This document shows positions 1-9,307 of a DNA stretch of 64,000 bases, piece by piece. The stretch comes from Candidatus Woesearchaeota archaeon (GTDB lineage Archaea > Nanobdellota > Nanobdellia > Woesearchaeales > UBA11576): assembly GCA_018675335.1 (NCBI GenBank), contig JABGYH010000004.1, positions 62,001 through 126,000 of the forward strand. The letters run 5' to 3'. The notes below the pieces were generated by a model. The model was not told where the DNA came from, made no database searches, and saw only the letters and a list, made by a program, of their open reading frames with translations. Position 1 is the first letter of the stretch, and every line of letters begins with the position of its first letter. A program made the position numbers and the translations under genes.

Positions 1-3000
1 ATGAACAAACGTATCCCAATTTTCATGACAAAAACCACCTTCAGGCAGCCAAGCATCAGATTCCCATTGACAATCTTTACTACTGCTACCACAGTCAGGA
101 GAAGTAGTACAAAAATCACAAATGTCATCACAACCAAAAGCATCATCACTAAAATGACAAGTATTTGACCAAGTATCATACTCGCAACCCATAGCTAAAC
201 ATGCAGATTCTTCACCGTAAAAAAATCCACAACCCGCAGTTCCAGCAATATTAGTACATTCAGGAATAACTGAACACTCAGGATCCGCACAATCTATAAA
301 ACCATTACCGTTATTATCAGCACCATCAAAACAATCTATCTCAGTTGAATCACACACATAAAAACCATAAAATCCCCCTGGAGCTTCCTGTCCATGACAT
401 TGAGTATCCTCACAATCAGTACCAAAAAAACCATCATCATCAATACCATTACCACAGATTTCTCCAACAGGACCTTCACTTGATTCAGCAACTGATGCTT
501 CAAACTTTTTTAATATCCAATCTTCAGAATCTACTTCATCAGTAGAAGAACCTGCAACATATAAATCTCCTTCATTACCTTTAACAACTGAATATGCAAT
601 ATCGACCATACGAATTCCAATAGTAGTATTCCAAGCAGAACTATCTTCAGTACCGGTATCATCAAACTTTTTAATTTTCATGTCTTCCATACCCAAATAT
701 CCAGTTTGACCTACAACAAAAACGTCACCATTTTCGTCAATGTAAATTGATCTTGCCCTACCACTTTCACCTTCATCTAAAGTTTTGTTCCAACCAGATA
801 TGGTTCCAGATTCAATACCTTCAGAGGAATATTTTTTAATAATCCAGTCATAATCCATACTATCATCAAATGCTCCGTAACCTACAACAAATATATCTCC
901 GGAGTCATCAACTTCAACACCGTAAGCTTCAGAATCATAAGATTGTGTTGGATGAGATCTAATTATTTTATTCCAATTAATTGTATCTTCTACTCCTGAA
1001 CTATCAAATTTCTTAAGCCACCACATGGCCATGCCATCATAAGCTTTTCCGACAACATAAATATTTCCGGAAATATCTGAAGTTAAATCGTACGGAGCAT
1101 CAGAATCTCCAGCATAATCAAAAACAACATCAAGATAATTAGTAGTACAAGTACTTCCTTGATCTAAACTTCCACATTCGGAAAGACTACTCCCTCCAAA
1201 ATCAAGTTCGTTACCACCAGAATCAAATTTCTTAATCCACCAATCACTAGCGGTTGAAAATCCTACCTTATTAACTAAATTTTCTCCTCTACCAAGAACA
1301 TAAATATTTCCAAAGTCATCTATTTCAATACCCATTGCAGAATCATAAGAAAAACCATCAGAACTATAACATTGATTCCAATCCCTAGTATCTTCAACAC
1401 CTACAGAATTATACTTTTTAATCATCCAATCAAAACTACTCGTACCAGTAACACAATTCCTTGCACTGCCAACTACAAATACACTTCCGGAAGAATCAAT
1501 AGCCGCATCATACGCAATAGTTCCTTCTGAAATTTGTTTATCCCAATATATAGTATCTTCAGTTCCATCAGAACCGAATTTTTTTATTATCCAATCCCAA
1601 TTGTCTCCACCTTGACCTACAACATAAATGTTATTTTCCCCATCAACAGTCATAGCATAAGGAATATCATTTGGACCAATATCAATAGTTTTATTCCAAC
1701 CAGCATCAACTCCAAATTCAACTCCTTCTTCAGGACTTTCAGAAGAACTTGATTCTCCTCCTGCAGCATCTAATTCTTCCTGACCTGAAAAGAAAAAATC
1801 ATAAGTAAAATCAAAAATTGAGTCAGGATCAAAATATACTGCATGCGACAAACAAGAGTCCCACACATACCCAGTCATTTCACCATAACACATACAATCA
1901 GTACTACTTACAGTACCACCATTACGATTATAACTTGGACAAGTAATTTCTTTACTTTTAAGTTCAGGATCATAATAATCTAGATGATAAATAGCACAAC
2001 CATAATCCCCAGCACCTAAACTATCATCACAAACACTATCAGAATCTGTCTGAACCATCATGTTTATTTCACCAGATATATCAGATCCATCACAAAAACC
2101 TGCAACTTCATAACTCCAAGAATCACCAATAAATGATTGGAATAATTGATCACAACCAGAATCACAATCTTCAACATAAGGAGAACACCCATCAGGATTT
2201 TCAGACTCACTTCCATTAACAATTGTAATAGTGATATTATTTGATTCCGAATAAGAATCTATAGGATCTGAAGTCATATTAACAAATGCAAAGAAAGTAT
2301 ATGCCTCACCAACAGTACCCGTTGTATTAACTGCCCAACTAACAATAGATGTTTCACCACTTGATAAATTTACATATTGAGGATTATCATCAGTTGTATA
2401 AAAGGGAATTGCTCCAGGAGTTGTACTAATCAAACCTTTTACTGCCCCCCCACCAATAGCAGGAGTAGCAGTATCAGTTGCCGTTGCAGTAGCTCCTGAA
2501 AAAAATTCATCAGTAAAATTAAAATATGTACTTGCAGGATTATAAGGATCACATACACCATAACTTATTGCATCTGTTGAACAAACACAATTAGTATCCA
2601 TAACTTCAGTTAAATAATTACGCGTATAACTTGGGCACACGTAATAAATTGGTTGAGTTTCTTCATAATAAAAAGCACAATTTCCAGATACATCTACAGT
2701 AAATACATTATCACAAAAACTTGAAGGATTTGCCTGATCTGGATAAATATTTAAATTTGTTAGAACAGTATCATGACAAGAACTATCAAAAACCCAACTA
2801 GCTCCACCATAACCTGGAATTAAATTATTACAATCAGTACCACAATTAAGTACAGGATCACAAACAGTACTTACTGGTGCTTCAGGAGTAACTGTTTCTG
2901 CAGCCAATTCATGAGAACCCATAGCAAAAAAATCATGAGCAAAATCAAAAACACTAGCCATATCAAAATCTGCAGAATGATCTCCACTCATACAATTTTC

Positions 3001-6000
3001 AAAACCAACTGTATTAATGCTTCCACATAAACAATCCATAGAAGAAACCATTGTTCCAGCTCTATTATAACTAGGACAATAATATTCTTTTGAGTTTAAT
3101 ACATCATTATAATATACACAGCCATAATAACCATCACCTAATTGAGCGTCACAATAACCTCCTTCATCAGTGTAAATATTAACATCCATTGCAGAAGGAA
3201 CACAAGCACCCAAATCCATAACCCAACTAGGATCACTATAACTCATAAATAAACTATTACAATCTGAATTACAAGCATCATTTCCAGGAGTACAATATGC
3301 AGCAGCACCACCCGCAGGAGCGCCACCCGCAGCAAGAGATTCTTCAGTACCTGTAAAAAAGAAATCATGAGTGAAATCAAAAATAGTTCCAGGACTAAAA
3401 TCTGCAACATAAAGCGAACAAGATTCCCAACTATTAGTTACGCCATCTTCAAGACATTGACACTCTGATCCAGAAACCATTCCTCCTTGACGATTATAAC
3501 TTGGACAAACATATTCTTTACCAGTAACACTATCCATATAATGTATACAACCATATTCACCTGAACTTGAAGGAAACATATTATCACAAAACTGAGCTGA
3601 ATCCGCATCGACATATATTACAACATCTTCAGTTCCTGTACTTGCAGTACATACAGTATCAGAAGGATTATAACTTCCACTAGACGTAAATCCTTCAAAT
3701 GTCATAAATATATTATCACAACCAGAATCACAAGACATAGTATATGGAGAACAACTAGAACCTATTTCAAGCGCACCTGTGAAAAATTCATGAGAAAAAT
3801 CAAAATAAGTATTTGGAGTTAAATCTCCTGTGCAAGTAGTAGGATTTACATCACCATCATAACAAATACAACTATAATCATATACTTCAGCACTTTCTAA
3901 ATTATAACTTGGACACCAAATAGCTCCAAAACCTGGAACTTCCATTTTAGCACAAGTACCAGGAGAACCTCCAAACATCAAATCACATTGTGCTGCCATC
4001 TCCCCATAAATAAAAAGATCACTATCCGAAGCTTCACATGCTTGATCCATATCATTCGTCCATAAAATACTTGTTTCAGTAGTAGTCAAATTATTACAAG
4101 TAGAAGTACAATCCATAGAATCAGGATCACAACCAGTAACAGGAGTAGTTTCTTCTGCAGCACCTGCAAAAAACTCTTGAGATAAATCAATATAACTGGT
4201 AGGCAAAAGTCCATTACTCCCACAATCAATTAAACTATCTCCAAAATCATAACAACTACAATCATAATCATTAACTGCTCCAACCAGCATATCATAACTT
4301 GGACACCAAATATAATTAGAGCCCACATCATATCTAACACAAGATGAATACGTTCCAAATTTATCATAACAATCATTAGAACTTGTTGAATAAACAACCA
4401 ATCCAGAATTACTATCAGAATCATAACAATAATCTGCTTCAAAATTAGTCCAACTAGTTCCAAGCCCCATCGCATCTAATGAACTACAATCATCACACAT
4501 TCCAGGATCACAACTTGCAGGGAATGGATCTAAACTAACTGCAATTTCTCCACAGTCTCCACTATCACAAGTAACAATAACTGAAAAATCTGTAAATTCT
4601 CCGTAGGTGAAACTCTCATCCATTGCAGGAATTGATAAAATAACTCCAACTATTGGATCTTCTGAACCTGTGAAAAATGAATTTGAAAAATTAAAAACTA
4701 AAGACGCATCATAAGATTCATTAATACCTGTATAAGTTGAACAAGGAGTATAACTCCAAGCAGTCAATTCACCACTACAATAACAATCTGCTGCAGTAAC
4801 ACTACTACCAGATCTATCATAACTAGGACAAGCATATTCAATCATAGTGTTTGATTCTATAAGTTGCACGCAACCACCAGATTCATCAATACCTCCCAAA
4901 TAATTATCGCATTGAGAAACATCCGAATAAATTGTCACATCATTTCCACCTTCAATTTGCTCAGTACAAGATTCATTCATCCCATCACTAGACCATGAAA
5001 AACTATCAGAAGTAATATCAATATCACTACAAGTTCGAGTACACTCACCAATAGACGGATCACAACTTAAATTCCCCGTGGCAGATGCTTCTTCAAGACC
5101 TGCTAAGAAAAAATCATGACTGAAATTAAAAAGAGTTGACGGTAAATCAAAATTAGCAAGATAATTAGAACAAAGTTCATAAGAAAATCCTGTTGCATCA
5201 CCAGAACAATAACAATCAGAATCAGTAACTTCTCCACCGTTACGATTATAACCAGGACACAAATAATCTTTACCTGCCATGCTATCTGAATACTGTGCAC
5301 AACCATAATCTCCATGCTGCTTTAAATTAGTATCACAAACTTCACCAGTAGTATCAAATAAAACAAGCGCTTCCATAGAAATATCATAACAATGTTCACT
5401 AGTACCATCATAATCCCAATCAGTATAATCGCCTAAAAAAAGAGAATTACAATCAGAACTGCAATTTTCAGATACTGCAGTACAACCTGAACCTGATCCT
5501 CCACCAACAGAACCTGTAAAAAATTCACTAGTAAAATCAAAAAAAGTAGCAGGATAATAACCATTAGAGTTGCAAGCATCCCAAACACCTGCAGTATTAG
5601 AACCGTTACAACTACAATCAATATCAGAAACACTAAGTTCATAATTTCGCTCATAACTTGGACAAAGATAATAAGCATCAGTTCCAGAATCATAAAACTC
5701 CACACAATCACCATCATAATTCCAAAGATTATCATCGCAGTAATTAGCATTACTAGCATCAGATAAAACAGTAAGATACGACGCTGCAGGAGCCAAATCA
5801 TAACATAATGCTTCACCAACATTTGAAGCCCATGCACCTGCATTATAACCTGCTTGAGTTATATCATCACATTCAGTAGTACAAACCCAAGATCCTGGAT
5901 TACAATCAGACGTTGCTTTAGAACCTAAACCAGATTTTTTAGATGGGGCTAAATCAGAACTCTGCGAGGGGGCGCTTGCAGAATCAGCCATAGGTCGAGG

Positions 6001-6369
6001 ATTATTAGGGTCAGTTATATCAATATTAATCCCTGCATAAACCATAGAACTTGAACCTTCAAATTCAATATAATCTCCCTTATCAGAAAAAGGAACATCA
6101 ATTTGAACCCAACCAGAATCACAATCATTTGTTTGTTCATCCCAATCAGAACAACCAACAATCGCATTTACTTCACTTGTTGTAGGGATTTTAATTAATC
6201 CTTCCGAAGACAATGATTCTCCAGATACAACTTTAGTCGTAATACTTTGTTCAAGAACTTCTTCAGGTACGTTCTCTAAACTTAACGGTTGAGAAACGCA
6301 ACCAAATAATAAAACCACTACTAATATAATAGTAAGAATGAAACTTTTTCTAACTGCCCCTTTTCGCAT
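1..6369 (-). CDS. Giant modular surface lipoprotein (3' end outside window)
   Basis: Reading the minus strand from the ATG at 6369, no stop codon occurs in frame down to base 1, so at least 2123 codons are open and the C-terminus lies outside the window. The N-terminus is a lipoprotein signal: basic start (MRKGAVRK), a hydrophobic stretch, then the lipobox LFGC with the lipidated Cys at residue 24. A GGGGTGG ribosome site precedes the ATG. Residues about 155-1530 hold nine cysteine-rich modules. Within them, near residues 1290-1380, lies an Ig/CARDB-like insert rich in Asn-x-Ser/Thr sites. Residues about 1555-1955 hold seven propeller-type repeats, and residues about 1960-2040 two cysteine repeats of the CxDGxDNDxxGxxDC type. 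The protein is therefore most likely anchored to the outer face of the membrane as a very large, disulfide-rich adhesin or binding protein. The substrate is unknown. The ORF and modules are seen; surface location follows from the signal; adhesion is inference. Confidence 0.9.
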   Translation of the reverse strand, partial: MRKGAVRKSFILTIILVVVLLFGCVSQPLSLENVPEEVLEQSITTKVVSGESLSSEGLIKIPTTSEVNAIVGCSDWDEQTNDCDSGWVQIDVPFSDKGDYIEFEGSSSMVYAGINIDITDPNNPRPMADSASAPSQSSDLAPSKKSGLGSKATSDCNPGSWVCTTECDDITQAGYNAGAWASNVGEALCYDLAPAASYLTVLSDASNANYCDDNLWNYDGDCVEFYDSGTDAYYLCPSYERNYELSVSDIDCSCNGSNTAGVWDACNSNGYYPATFFDFTSEFFTGSVGGGSGSGCTAVSENCSSDCNSLFLGDYTDWDYDGTSEHCYDISMEALVLFDTTGEVCDTNLKQHGDYGCAQYSDSMAGKDYLCPGYNRNGGEVTDSDCYCSGDATGFSYELCSNYLANFDLPSTLFNFSHDFFLAGLEEASATGNLSCDPSIGECTRTCSDIDITSDSFSWSSDGMNESCTEQIEGGNDVTIYSDVSQCDNYLGGIDESGGCVQLIESNTMIEYACPSYDRSGSSVTAADCYCSGELTAWSYTPCSTYTGINESYDASLVFNFSNSFFTGSEDPIVGVILSIPAMDESFTYGEFTDFSVIVTCDSGDCGEIAVSLDPFPASCDPGMCDDCSSLDAMGLGTSWTNFEADYCYDSDSNSGLVVYSTSSNDCYDKFGTYSSCVRYDVGSNYIWCPSYDMLVGAVNDYDCSCYDFGDSLIDCGSNGLLPTSYIDLSQEFFAGAAEETTPVTGCDPDSMDCTSTCNNLTTTETSILWTNDMDQACEASDSDLFIYGEMAAQCDLMFGGSPGTCAKMEVPGFGAIWCPSYNLESAEVYDYSCICYDGDVNPTTCTGDLTPNTYFDFSHEFFTGALEIGSSCSPYTMSCDSGCDNIFMTFEGFTSSGSYNPSDTVCTASTGTEDVVIYVDADSAQFCDNMFPSSSGEYGCIHYMDSVTGKEYVCPSYNRQGGMVSGSECQCLEDGVTNSWESCSLYVADFSPGTIFDFTHDFFFTGTEESLAAGGAPAGGAAAYCTPGNDACNSDCNSLFMSYSDPSWVMDLGACVPSAMDVNIYTDEGGYCDAQLGDGYYGCVYYNDVLNSKEYYCPSYNRAGTMVSSMDCLCGSINTVGFENCMSGDHSADFDMASVFDFAHDFFAMGSHELAAETVTPEAPVSTVCDPVLNCGTDCNNLIPGYGGASWVFDSSCHDTVLTNLNIYPDQANPSSFCDNVFTVDVSGNCAFYYEETQPIYYVCPSYTRNYLTEVMDTNCVCSTDAISYGVCDPYNPASTYFNFTDEFFSGATATATDTATPAIGGGAVKGLISTTPGAIPFYTTDDNPQYVNLSSGETSIVSWAVNTTGTVGEAYTFFAFVNMTSDPIDSYSESNNITITIVNGSESENPDGCSPYVEDCDSGCDQLFQSFIGDSWSYEVAGFCDGSDISGEINMMVQTDSDSVCDDSLGAGDYGCAIYHLDYYDPELKSKEITCPSYNRNGGTVSSTDCMCYGEMTGYVWDSCLSHAVYFDPDSIFDFTYDFFFSGQEELDAAGGESSSSESPEEGVEFGVDAGWNKTIDIGPNDIPYAMTVDGENNIYVVGQGGDNWDWIIKKFGSDGTEDTIYWDKQISEGTIAYDAAIDSSGSVFVVGSARNCVTGTSSFDWMIKKYNSVGVEDTRDWNQCYSSDGFSYDSAMGIEIDDFGNIYVLGRGENLVNKVGFSTASDWWIKKFDSGGNELDFGGSSLSECGSLDQGSTCTTNYLDVVFDYAGDSDAPYDLTSDISGNIYVVGKAYDGMAMWWLKKFDSSGVEDTINWNKIIRSHPTQSYDSEAYGVEVDDSGDIFVVGYGAFDDSMDYDWIIKKYSSEGIESGTISGWNKTLDEGESGRARSIYIDENGDVFVVGQTGYLGMEDMKIKKFDDTGTEDSSAWNTTIGIRMVDIAYSVVKGNEGDLYVAGSSTDEVDSEDWILKKFEASVAESSEGPVGEICGNGIDDDGFFGTDCEDTQCHGQEAPGGFYGFYVCDSTEIDCFDGADNNGNGFIDCADPECSVIPECTNIAGTAGCGFFYGEESACLAMGCEYDTWSNTCHFSDDAFGCDDICDFCTTSPDCGSSSKDCQWESDAWLPEGGFCHENWDTFVH
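500..1705 (-). repeat. Seven propeller-type (SBBP-like) repeats
   Basis: Seven copies of a 53-75 residue repeat with the core WxIKKFDSSGxEDTxxWN, then a stretch of the type GNIYVVGxG, lie near + positions 505, 670, 830, 1010, 1235, 1415 and 1575. This pattern (aromatic-KK-F/Y-D/N, then a YVVG strand) is that of SBBP or delta-60 beta-propeller repeats. Seven copies fit one closed seven-bladed propeller, which is inference from the count. Confidence 0.75.
1780..5905 (-). repeat. Nine tandem cysteine-rich modules (about 130-145 aa each)
   Basis: Inside the giant lipoprotein, the signature CPSYxR (or CPGYNR) occurs nine times, near + positions 5650, 5248, 4818, 4290, 3903, 3502, 3067, 2627 and 1930. 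Most intervals are 390-440 bp; longer ones (about 530 and 700 bp) hold extra sequence, one an Ig-like insert. Each module runs: CxP...CxxxCxxL, an aromatic-rich stretch, CD...GxYGC, CPSYxRxG, xDCxC, a Cys-containing loop, and a closing motif close to FDFTHDFF followed by a Gly/Ala/Glu linker. I do not recognise a named family. Divergence between copies shows an old duplication series rather than a recent expansion. Confidence 0.85.
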
Positions 6370-6624
6370 TAAATGCCACCCCACGTGTATTTTTTTTGAA
6401 TTTGAAATCTGATTGTAAGCATAAAATTAATAATAATAATAATAATAGTTACAATTATTGCCATTTAAATTTATTTAATTTATAAATATTTCTAAAAAAT
6501 ATTTAATTAGCTTATAAAAAATAAGTAATTTAAAAACACCGTAAAAAAAATAATTTTAATAAAAATAATAGTAAATTATATAATTGCCAACTGTTATTAT
6601 TTTATCAAAAAGGAGGCACACAAA

Positions 6625-6864
6625 ATGTTTGGACATAGAACCGGCGGATACTTACATAAAGAACTTAAAGAAGCAAAATTTTATTTAGAAAGACTCGCAC
6701 CACTTCAAGAACCTAAATTAACAAATAGAAACATGGCACTTGGAAGAGTAAAAAATGCTATTGAATTTATTGAACACATAGATAAAAACAAACACCAAAT
6801 TCTTAAAAAATTAGAACAAGACATCATACAACAACTCGAAGAATTAGATGAACAAAAATCATAA
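6625..6864 (+). CDS. Small charged helical protein, unknown function
   Basis: This 79-residue protein starts at an ATG with a strong AAGGAGG site 14-8 nt upstream. It is almost wholly helical, rich in Lys, Glu and Gln, with no membrane segment and no Cys. The N-terminus (MFGHRTGGYLHKELKEA) resembles no family I can name. The upstream spacer (6370-6624) is very AT-rich, with a run of AAT trinucleotides near 6430-6445, and separates it from the divergent lipoprotein gene. The strong ribosome site and clean codon pattern support expression; the role is unknown. Confidence 0.65.
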   Translation: MFGHRTGGYLHKELKEAKFYLERLAPLQEPKLTNRNMALGRVKNAIEFIEHIDKNKHQILKKLEQDIIQQLEELDEQKS

Positions 6865-6876
6865 ATTTGTTTTAAA

Positions 6877-7407
6877 TTATTTTATTAATTCTTTCCAATG
6901 TTCTTTGTAATGGTTAAACTTAGATTCAAAATCTTCTCGGGGAGTAATTGGAATGTTAAGTTCAGAAAATTTGATTTTAAGTAATTCAAGCATATTTAGT
7001 TTTTGATCATCATCGCAAAGTTTTTCTAACTCAATAATATATCCATACCCTTTAGTGTAATCAAGACAAACAGTTACGTCTTCCCACTCAAACTGAAATC
7101 TTGTACGAAACCATTTAATATCTACTTGATAATTTAATGCAAGAAAAAGTTTTTCTAATTCTTCAAATTGATCTTTTTCAAATTTGATTTCAATCTCTTC
7201 GCGATGCGCATCATGAATTTTTCCTTTCTTCATCCAAATCTTAGCACCAAAACTATTTTTTTGAATTCTTAAATCTTCTTCACAATCAAAATAAAACGTT
7301 TCTTGATAATCCTCTTTAATCAATTTAGAATTAGATTTAAAGAATGTTAATAGTTCTTCATATTTTTCTTTTGTTATAAAACTTCTTAGTTCAACTTCAA
7401 TGTTCAT
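6877..7407 (-). CDS. CYTH-domain (triphosphate tunnel) protein
   Basis: A 176-residue protein of the CYTH superfamily (class IV adenylate cyclase / thiamine triphosphatase), which binds triphosphate substrates and metal inside an eight-strand tunnel. Seen: the N-terminal EVELR (residues 4-8, the ExExK motif with Arg for Lys), basic strands DLRIQ and AKIWMKKGK, the acidic strand REEIEI, RTRF, and the C-terminal CLDYTKGYGYIIELE with the paired Glu that ends the fold. Length matches archaeal CYTH proteins. The exact substrate cannot be told from sequence; a triphosphatase is more likely than a cyclase in an archaeon. It converges on the small gene before it. Confidence 0.85.
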   Translation of the reverse strand: MNIEVELRSFITKEKYEELLTFFKSNSKLIKEDYQETFYFDCEEDLRIQKNSFGAKIWMKKGKIHDAHREEIEIKFEKDQFEELEKLFLALNYQVDIKWFRTRFQFEWEDVTVCLDYTKGYGYIIELEKLCDDDQKLNMLELLKIKFSELNIPITPREDFESKFNHYKEHWKELIK

Positions 7408-7479
7408 AACTGGTTTAAAAAAATTAGAGTTAATAAATATTTCTAGTATTCAACCGCCCAATATTAATCACCCATCAAT

Positions 7480-8643
7480 CTAATGTTTTTTAATATAATA
7501 GTAAGAACAAACTAAAAATAAAAATAATACTATTCCTAAAAATGCATAACCTAGTTTGTAAGAATAATTCATAACAAACCCACCAATAAATGCCATAGAA
7601 AATTGAAACATCGCAGAGATTTGTTTCATAAATGAAATAATTGTTGCTTTATATTTAGGATTAGGATTGTAGTTTAATAAATAATTATTGATAACTTGAT
7701 GTCTCCCCCATTGATACCCAACAATAATTGAAAATAACAAACCAACAAAATATGGATTTGAAAAAAAAGCTATTGCAAAAAATAAAAGTGGAAAGAAAAA
7801 TATCTCAAATAAAAAATGTTGTTTCATAGTAAACTTTTCTTCAATTAAATGCGCGTAGTTTCCCACAACAAACCAAATTAAACGAGACAATCCCATAACA
7901 AAACCTAAAAAAATAATTGGATAACCTAACTGATCTAAATAAACAGATCTAAATCCAGAACTACCTAAATGAAAACCAGTGATTGCTCCTGTAAAAATTG
8001 CGATTGAAAAAAACTTAAATTTATGTGCATCTTTGAATAATTGTAAAACAGATTTTTGATCTTTCTTTTGAATAGTTTTATGATTGTTAGTATTAACAAA
8101 AGTAAATGAAATAAATAAACCAATAAAATCGACAAATAACCAAATCCATAATGGAACAAGAATATTAATACTTGTGAAAAAAGGAAGTAGTACGATTAAA
8201 ACCACACTAACAACAGAAATATTTGCTGAAAGTTTTCCCATAACTTTAGAAAATTCTTTTTCTCGCTTAAGTTTTTTAAGAGTATCATGCATAAATGCTT
8301 CTTTAGTTCCTGATGATAATGAAAGAGATGTTGCCATCAAAATAGATCCTGCAATAAACCAATAAACACTAGATGCAAAAATAAAAAATAATTGAGAACA
8401 AATCATTGCAATCTTACTGAAAATTAAAGATCTTTTATGACCAAATACATCAGAAAAATAACCACTAGGAATTTCAAATAAAAAAGAAGTCAAATAACCA
8501 ATTCCAGTATACAACCCAATTTGTTTTGCAGTAGTATTTGGAAGAGTTAAGAAAAAAATTGAAAGAATGGGAATAAAGTTTCTTCTTTGAGACAGTGCGA
8601 AAATAAAAAACTTCCAAAGATTACTTTTGTAGTTGTTATTCAT
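7480..8643 (-). CDS. MFS transporter
   Basis: A 387-residue integral membrane protein of the major facilitator superfamily with about 12 hydrophobic segments. The loop between helices 2 and 3 has the motif A-like GYFSDVFGHKRSL. Near the end of the N-terminal half is a long charged loop (KKLKREKEFSKVMGKLSA). The solute is not evident; the family includes drug and sugar efflux proteins. It is transcribed away from the AbrB/RelE pair and has no operon partner. Confidence 0.85.
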   Translation of the reverse strand: MNNNYKSNLWKFFIFALSQRRNFIPILSIFFLTLPNTTAKQIGLYTGIGYLTSFLFEIPSGYFSDVFGHKRSLIFSKIAMICSQLFFIFASSVYWFIAGSILMATSLSLSSGTKEAFMHDTLKKLKREKEFSKVMGKLSANISVVSVVLIVLLPFFTSINILVPLWIWLFVDFIGLFISFTFVNTNNHKTIQKKDQKSVLQLFKDAHKFKFFSIAIFTGAITGFHLGSSGFRSVYLDQLGYPIIFLGFVMGLSRLIWFVVGNYAHLIEEKFTMKQHFLFEIFFFPLLFFAIAFFSNPYFVGLLFSIIVGYQWGRHQVINNYLLNYNPNPKYKATIISFMKQISAMFQFSMAFIGGFVMNYSYKLGYAFLGIVLFLFLVCSYYYIKKH

Positions 8644-8756
8644 GCCATGCAGTTGAAAAGGTCGAGTTATAAATGTTTTGCATCACCCACTATAATTTCC
8701 GGTTTTTTCCACTGAAAATATATTAAGAAGTTTGACTCATATTAAATTTAAGAAAT

Positions 8757-8766
8757 ATTTATATAC
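8757..8766 (+). promoter_or_regulatory. TATA box of the AbrB/RelE module
   Basis: ATTTATATAC, 32-41 nt before the antitoxin ATG, would place transcription initiation near 8788-8793, just after the palindrome at 8770-8785. Confidence 0.55.
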
Positions 8767-8769
8767 TTG

Positions 8770-8785
8770 GTAAGATACGTCTTAC
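8770..8785. promoter_or_regulatory. Palindromic operator candidate, AbrB/RelE module
   Basis: GTAAGA-TACG-TCTTAC is a perfect 6-bp inverted repeat with a 4-nt spacer. It lies between the TATA box and the antitoxin start, flanked by CTTGG on both sides. Antitoxins of this class usually repress their own promoter, so it is a natural site for autoregulation (inference). Confidence 0.5.
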
Positions 8786-8797
8786 TTGGTGATATAA

Positions 8798-9064
8798 ATG
8801 GAGATAGGTTTAACCAAAATGAGTTCTAAAGGCCAAATTGTAATACCTGTTGAAATGCGCAAAGGATTGAAAGAAGGAGATCAAATTATGCTAATGAAAT
8901 CTAAAGATAAAATTGTTTTGAAAAAAGCTACTGCAAAAGATCTCAAACTAGCAGAAGATTTAGAGTTTGCTAGAAGAACAGAAGAAGCTTGGAAAAGATA
9001 TGACAAAGGAGAATTTATTGAAATGGAATATGATGATTTTTTAGAAGAAATAAAAAAATGGTAA
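8798..9064 (+). CDS. AbrB/SpoVT-type antitoxin
   Basis: An 88-residue protein with an N-terminal swapped-hairpin DNA-binding domain: LTKMSSKGQIVIPVEMR (residues 4-20), GDQIML, and KIVLKKA. The acidic C-terminal half (EEAWKRYDKGEF, then EMEYDDFLEEIKKW) is the toxin-wrapping tail. GGTGAT precedes the ATG. It overlaps the downstream toxin gene by 7 bp, so translation is probably coupled. Confidence 0.9.
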   Translation: MEIGLTKMSSKGQIVIPVEMRKGLKEGDQIMLMKSKDKIVLKKATAKDLKLAEDLEFARRTEEAWKRYDKGEFIEMEYDDFLEEIKKW

Positions 9065-9306
9065 AAGCAATCTTAGATCCCAAATTTAAGAAAAAACTAT
9101 TAAAAATAAAAGATAATTCTTTGAAAGATAGAATCATAAAACAATTAGAAAAACTTAAATTAAATCCCGAATTTGGAAAGCCAATGAGGTTTGCTAGAAA
9201 AGGAACTAGAGAACTTCACGTTCAACCTCATAGAATAGCTTACATATATCTCCCAGAAAAAGAAGTAATAATATTCTTAGATATATACCACAAAGACATT
9301 CAATAA
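9058..9306 (+). CDS. RelE-family toxin (mRNA interferase-like)
   Basis: An 82-residue RelE/ParE-fold protein: the helical N-terminus (LDPKFKKKLLKIKDNSLKDRI), LNPEFGKPMRFARKGTRELHV, HRIAYIYLPEKEVIIFLDIYHKD. The basic, aromatic C-terminus and size match archaeal RelE toxins, which cleave mRNA on the ribosome. It starts inside the antitoxin gene (7-bp overlap). The final residues (DIYHKDIQ) lack the typical RelE terminal Tyr-Arg, so activity is not certain. Confidence 0.85.
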   Translation: MVKAILDPKFKKKLLKIKDNSLKDRIIKQLEKLKLNPEFGKPMRFARKGTRELHVQPHRIAYIYLPEKEVIIFLDIYHKDIQ

Positions 9307-9307
9307 A

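Noticed and set aside
345-1752. Plus-strand ORFs (345-545, 1534-1752)
   Set aside because: They are shadows of the giant minus-strand lipoprotein frame; low-complexity translations and no ribosome sites.
4230-5843. Minus-strand ORFs of 70-136 aa in another frame (for example 5433-5843)
   Set aside because: Leu/Ile/Val-rich shifted-frame translations of the repeated Cys modules; the long frame explains the sequence.
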